A DNA stretch of 64,000 nucleotides. Source: Arthrobacter mobilis (lineage in GTDB: Bacteria; Actinomycetota; Actinomycetes; Actinomycetales; Micrococcaceae). Below the pieces are notes generated by a model. The model did no database searches. It was not told where the DNA came from and saw only the letters and a list, made by a program, of their open reading frames with translations. The translations under genes and the position numbers were made by a program. Shown here piece by piece: positions 61,534-64,000 of this stretch. The stretch lies in assembly GCF_012395835.1 (NCBI RefSeq), contig NZ_JAAZSQ010000019.1:1-64000 (forward strand). The letters are read 5' to 3'. Every line of letters starts with the position of its first letter. The first letter of the stretch is position 1.

Positions 61534-62736
61534 TCAGCGCACCTGGCGCTGCCGGCCCCGGCCGCCGAGGGCGGCCACACCCAGGCCCAGCAGCGCGAGC
61601 GCGGCGCCGACCAGCGCCGGCGCCCGGTAGCCCAGCCCCCAGGCAATGACCAGTCCGCCCAGCGCCGCGCCGAGCGCGTTGGCCAGGTTCAGAGCCGAAT
61701 GGTTCAGCGAGGCGGCCAGGGTCTGGGCGTGCGGCGAGGCATCCATCAGCCAGGTCTGCAGGGCCGGGACCAGGCTGGAGCCGGCGGCACCGAGCAGGAA
61801 GACCAGCGGTACCGCCAGCCAGGGCAGCGGCGCCGCGGCCCAGAACAGCACCTGGACCAAGACAATGGCTGCCATGACCAGGTAGATGCTGCCCATGACC
61901 GAACGGTCCGCCAACCTTCCGCCCAGGATGCTGCCGGCCACCATGCCCAGGCCGTACAGGCCCACAACCAGCGGCAGGGCTGCCGCGGGAACCCCGGTCA
62001 CCGAGGTCATCGTGGGGCTGATGTAGGAATAGACGGCGAAGAAGCCGCCGAAGCCAACGATCCCGGTCAGCAGCGCCAGCCAGACCTGCCCGTGCTTGAG
62101 TGCCCCCAGTTCGCGCCGGATGCCGGCGCCTTCGTGGACGGGCTGGAACGGAACGTACCGCAGGACCAGGACCACCGTGGCAGCCCCGATGGCCGCGACC
62201 GCCAGGAACATTAGCCGCCAGCCGTAGTTCTGTCCCAGCCAGGTCACCGCGGGGACGCCCAGCACGTTGGCCACCGAGAGTCCGAGCATCACCATGGAGA
62301 CGGCCTGGGCCCGGCGGGTGGGCGCCACCAGCGATGCCGCGATGACCGCGGCGATGCCGAAGTAGGCCCCGTGCGGCAGGCCGGAGAGGAACCGGGTCAC
62401 CAGCATACTGCCGAAGTCCGGCGCCAGTACCGAGGAGAAGTTGGCCAGCGTGAACATTGCCATGAGCGCCACCGCCACCTGTTTGCGCGGCAGCCGGGCT
62501 GCCAGCGCCGCCAGCACGGGGGCACCCACGACGACGCCGAGTGCATAGGCCGAGATCAGCTGGCCGCCGGCAGGGATGCTGACGGCCAGCCCCTCGGCGA
62601 CGTTCTGCAGCAGGCCCATGATGGCGAATTCGGTGGTGCCGATCGCGAAGCCGCCCACGGCCAGTGCGAAGACGGCGGGCCCGGCCGGGGCGGGGGCGGA
62701 GGGTGCCGGCGCGGCGGCGGTGCGGGATAAAGCCAT
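61534..62736 (-). CDS. MFS transporter, AraJ/DHA1-like
   Basis: The 400-residue protein has 12 transmembrane helices, beginning 'ALAVGGFAIGTTEFAIMGLLQNVAEGL' and 'GQLISAYALGVVVGAPVLAALAARLPRK' (motif A), typical of the drug:H+ antiporter-1 / arabinose efflux permease group. It is probably an exporter of sugars or drugs; the substrate is unknown. ATG 62736 ('MALSRTAAAPAP') is preferred to the upstream frame because TAGAGT is 7 nt upstream and the earlier residues are low-complexity. It is divergent from the NUDIX gene, with 79 nt between the starts. Confidence 0.92.
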   Translation of the reverse strand: MALSRTAAAPAPSAPAPAGPAVFALAVGGFAIGTTEFAIMGLLQNVAEGLAVSIPAGGQLISAYALGVVVGAPVLAALAARLPRKQVAVALMAMFTLANFSSVLAPDFGSMLVTRFLSGLPHGAYFGIAAVIAASLVAPTRRAQAVSMVMLGLSVANVLGVPAVTWLGQNYGWRLMFLAVAAIGAATVVLVLRYVPFQPVHEGAGIRRELGALKHGQVWLALLTGIVGFGGFFAVYSYISPTMTSVTGVPAAALPLVVGLYGLGMVAGSILGGRLADRSVMGSIYLVMAAIVLVQVLFWAAAPLPWLAVPLVFLLGAAGSSLVPALQTWLMDASPHAQTLAASLNHSALNLANALGAALGGLVIAWGLGYRAPALVGAALALLGLGVAALGGRGRQRQVR

Positions 62737-62743
62737 ATGTTCC

Positions 62744-62749
62744 ACTCTA
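62744..62749 (-). promoter_or_regulatory. -10 hexamer TAGAGT, leaderless-type, MFS gene
   Basis: Minus-strand TAGAGT is 7 nt before ATG 62736, with no ribosome site. Confidence 0.5.
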
Positions 62750-62803
62750 GGCCAGCAGCAGGGCCGGTACCGGCTCCGGGCCAAGGGACGCGGAGCCTGG
62801 CCG

Positions 62804-62809
62804 TAGACT
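62804..62809 (+). promoter_or_regulatory. -10 hexamer TAGACT, leaderless-type, NUDIX gene
   Basis: TAGACT is 6 nt before GTG 62816. The divergent MFS promoter is 55 nt away. Confidence 0.5.
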
Positions 62810-62815
62810 TCTACG

Positions 62816-63241
62816 GTGGAAAACGGTTTCAAGCAGATTGTCGGCGCCGCGATCGTGGATTCGCTCACCCGCCCCACCCGGCTGCTCGCGGCCCGGCGCA
62901 GCGCCCCCGAGCACTACGCCGGAATGTGGGAGTTTCCCGGCGGCAAGGTGGAGCCGGGGGAGAGCTGCGAGGAGGCGCTGCGGCGCGAACTGCGTGAGGA
63001 ACTGGGTGTGGACAGCCGCCTCGGTGCCGAGGTCGAAGGCCCATTGCAGCAAGGCTGGCCGCTGGCCGCAGGTGCAGCCATGCGGGTCTGGCTGGCCGAG
63101 GTGGCCGCCGGCGAACCGCTGCCGCTCGAAGACCACGACGAACTGCGCTGGGTTCCGCTCGACGCCGGACAGCTTGGCGCCCTGCCCTGGATCCCGGCCG
63201 ACCTGCCGATCGTCACTGCCGTGCTCGAGGCGGCACGGTAG
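62816..63241 (+). CDS. (Deoxy)nucleoside triphosphate pyrophosphohydrolase, NUDIX/MutT type
   Basis: The 141-residue protein has a perfect Nudix box starting at Gly43: '[22 protein letters not shown]' with Glu49, Arg57, Glu58, Glu61 and Glu62 (G-x5-E-x7-RE-x2-EE-x-G). '[10 protein letters not shown]' just before it is characteristic of MutT-like 8-oxo-dGTP or CTP pyrophosphohydrolases. It probably sanitises oxidised or abnormal nucleotides. The start is GTG 62816. It converges on the radical-SAM gene with a 27-nt gap. Confidence 0.92.
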   Translation: MENGFKQIVGAAIVDSLTRPTRLLAARRSAPEHYAGMWEFPGGKVEPGESCEEALRRELREELGVDSRLGAEVEGPLQQGWPLAAGAAMRVWLAEVAAGEPLPLEDHDELRWVPLDAGQLGALPWIPADLPIVTAVLEAAR

Positions 63242-63268
63242 CACCCCGTCGAACACGGTGGCACCTCG

Positions 63269-64000
63269 TCAAAACAGCGTGGGCGCGGGGGAATCCTGCG
63301 GGCCGGCCGGTCCGGGGCCGATGTCCGGGGCGGTGCTGCGGAAGCTGCGGGCCGGGCCGGCAAAGCCGTGGCGGGTCCGGAAGCGGGCCACGCGGCCGGC
63401 CAGCCACTGCCGGTACTCCTTGGCGGCGTAGCTGCCGCCGCCGTACAGTTGCCGGTACCGCCCGGTCAGCTGCGGATAATCACGGGCCAGCCACTGCAGG
63501 AACCACTCGCGCGCGCCCGGCCGAAGATGCAGCGCGCCGGCCGTTACGGCGGTGGCGCCGGCGGCAGCCAGCCGGCCGAACAGTTCATCGAGATGGTCGT
63601 CCCCGTCCGTCAGCCACGGCAGGACCGGCATGGCCATGACCCCGACGTCCAGACCGGCGTCGGCAACGGCCCGGATCAGGTCCAGCCGGGCCTTCGGCGT
63701 CGGCGTGCCAGGCTCCACCCGCTGCTGCAGGTCAGCATCGAGGAACGCCAGCGAAACCCCGATGCTGACCTGTACGCTCCGGGCGGCCGCTGCCAGCAGC
63801 GGCAGGTCCCGCTTGAGCAGCGGGCCCTTGGTCAGGATGGAGAACGGTGTGCCGGAATCCGCCAGGGCGGTAATGATGCCCGGCATCAGGCGGTAGCGTC
63901 CCTCGGCCCGCATGTAGGGGTCGGAGTTCGTCCCCAGGGCCACGTGCTCGCGCCGCCAGGAGGGCCTTGCGAGTTCCTTGCGCAGCACCTGGACGACGTT
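63269..64000 (-). CDS. Radical SAM protein (Rv2578c-type), 5' end beyond the window
   Basis: The C-terminal 243 residues are visible and the frame stays open to the window edge, so the start and the expected CxxxCxxC motif lie outside. 'VALGTNSDPYMRAEGRYRLMPGIITALADSGTPFSILTKGPLLKRDLPLLAAAARSVQVSIGVSLAF' and 'ALHLRPGAREWFLQWLARDYPQLTGRYRQLYGGGSYAAKEY' match the actinobacterial Rv2578c-like / spore photoproduct lyase-related radical SAM group. The substrate is unknown. The GTG near 63988 is internal to the frame and not the true start. Confidence 0.88.
   Translation of the reverse strand, partial: NVVQVLRKELARPSWRREHVALGTNSDPYMRAEGRYRLMPGIITALADSGTPFSILTKGPLLKRDLPLLAAAARSVQVSIGVSLAFLDADLQQRVEPGTPTPKARLDLIRAVADAGLDVGVMAMPVLPWLTDGDDHLDELFGRLAAAGATAVTAGALHLRPGAREWFLQWLARDYPQLTGRYRQLYGGGSYAAKEYRQWLAGRVARFRTRHGFAGPARSFRSTAPDIGPGPAGPQDSPAPTLF

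Noticed and set aside
1-64000. tRNA genes, transposases, integrases or phage islands
   Set aside because: All intergenic regions were read; none has a cloverleaf-like sequence with GGTTC-A arm or a 3' CCA context, and no mobile-element protein is encoded. Composition and gene order look uniformly native.

Overview
The window is a gene-dense, very GC-rich stretch of actinobacterial chromosome. Gene content, gene order and protein sequences fit a member of the Micrococcaceae, Arthrobacter-like. Identity was judged by eye from recognised families, not by a database search. I see no tRNA or rRNA gene, insertion sequence, phage, plasmid feature or CRISPR array. Almost everything is conserved core genome in an order familiar from Mycobacterium tuberculosis and other actinobacteria, with a few lineage-specific insertions.

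Layout. 0.1-6.8 kb: a lipoprotein, a YciI-like protein, ispG, a DUF4081/GNAT protein, proS and a TSUP transporter. 6.8-17.3 kb: a membrane-anchored ferritin-like (DUF4439) protein facing the rimP-nusA-rnpM-infB-rbfA-truB translation/transcription cluster, then two small membrane proteins, ribF and rpsO. 17.3-22.8 kb: pnp, an M16 peptidase and an AGCS amino-acid symporter. 22.8-27.0 kb: molybdenum-cofactor genes in two divergent operons (moaA-moaD leftward; moeA/glp-moaC-mog-moaE rightward). 27.0-37.8 kb: dapB, a TPR-like membrane protein, an antisense acyltransferase-type membrane protein, dapA, RNase J, a ZIP transporter, ftsK, pgsA, cinA and clgR. 37.9-50.9 kb: a MarR regulator, DUF3046, recA-recX, a secreted transglycosylase-like protein, miaB-miaA-dapF, an RsmC-like methyltransferase, hflX, a DinG-type helicase, and lexA divergent from a LysM protein. 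51-57 kb: hisC, then hisB-hisH-small membrane gene-hisA, followed by sseB-like, MFS and DUF1844 genes. 57.3-60.5 kb: infC-rpmI-rplT and a SpoU-type RNA methyltransferase. 60.5-64 kb: a CDF transporter with a probable 3' frameshift, an MFS transporter, a NUDIX hydrolase and a radical-SAM gene cut by the window edge.

The main functional groups are: ribosome assembly and translation initiation (IF-2, IF-3, RimP, RbfA, S15, L20, L35); RNA turnover (PNPase, RNase J, RnpM); the SOS response (recA, lexA and a LysM gene with SOS-like boxes); and lysine/diaminopimelate, histidine, isoprenoid and Moco biosynthesis.

The most interesting signals are small-scale. (1) A TANNNT -10 motif 6-8 nt in front of an ATG/GTG start at about 15 genes, which points to widespread leaderless mRNAs. 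(2) A ribosomal protein L20 carrying an extra C-terminal YHVPGS module. (3) infC starting at AUU and encoding a long Ala/Pro tail. (4) The lexA/LysM SOS divergon. (5) A frameshift in the CDF transporter. (6) A repeat-and-hairpin leader before pnp. (7) An unlisted 53-residue membrane protein inside the his operon.
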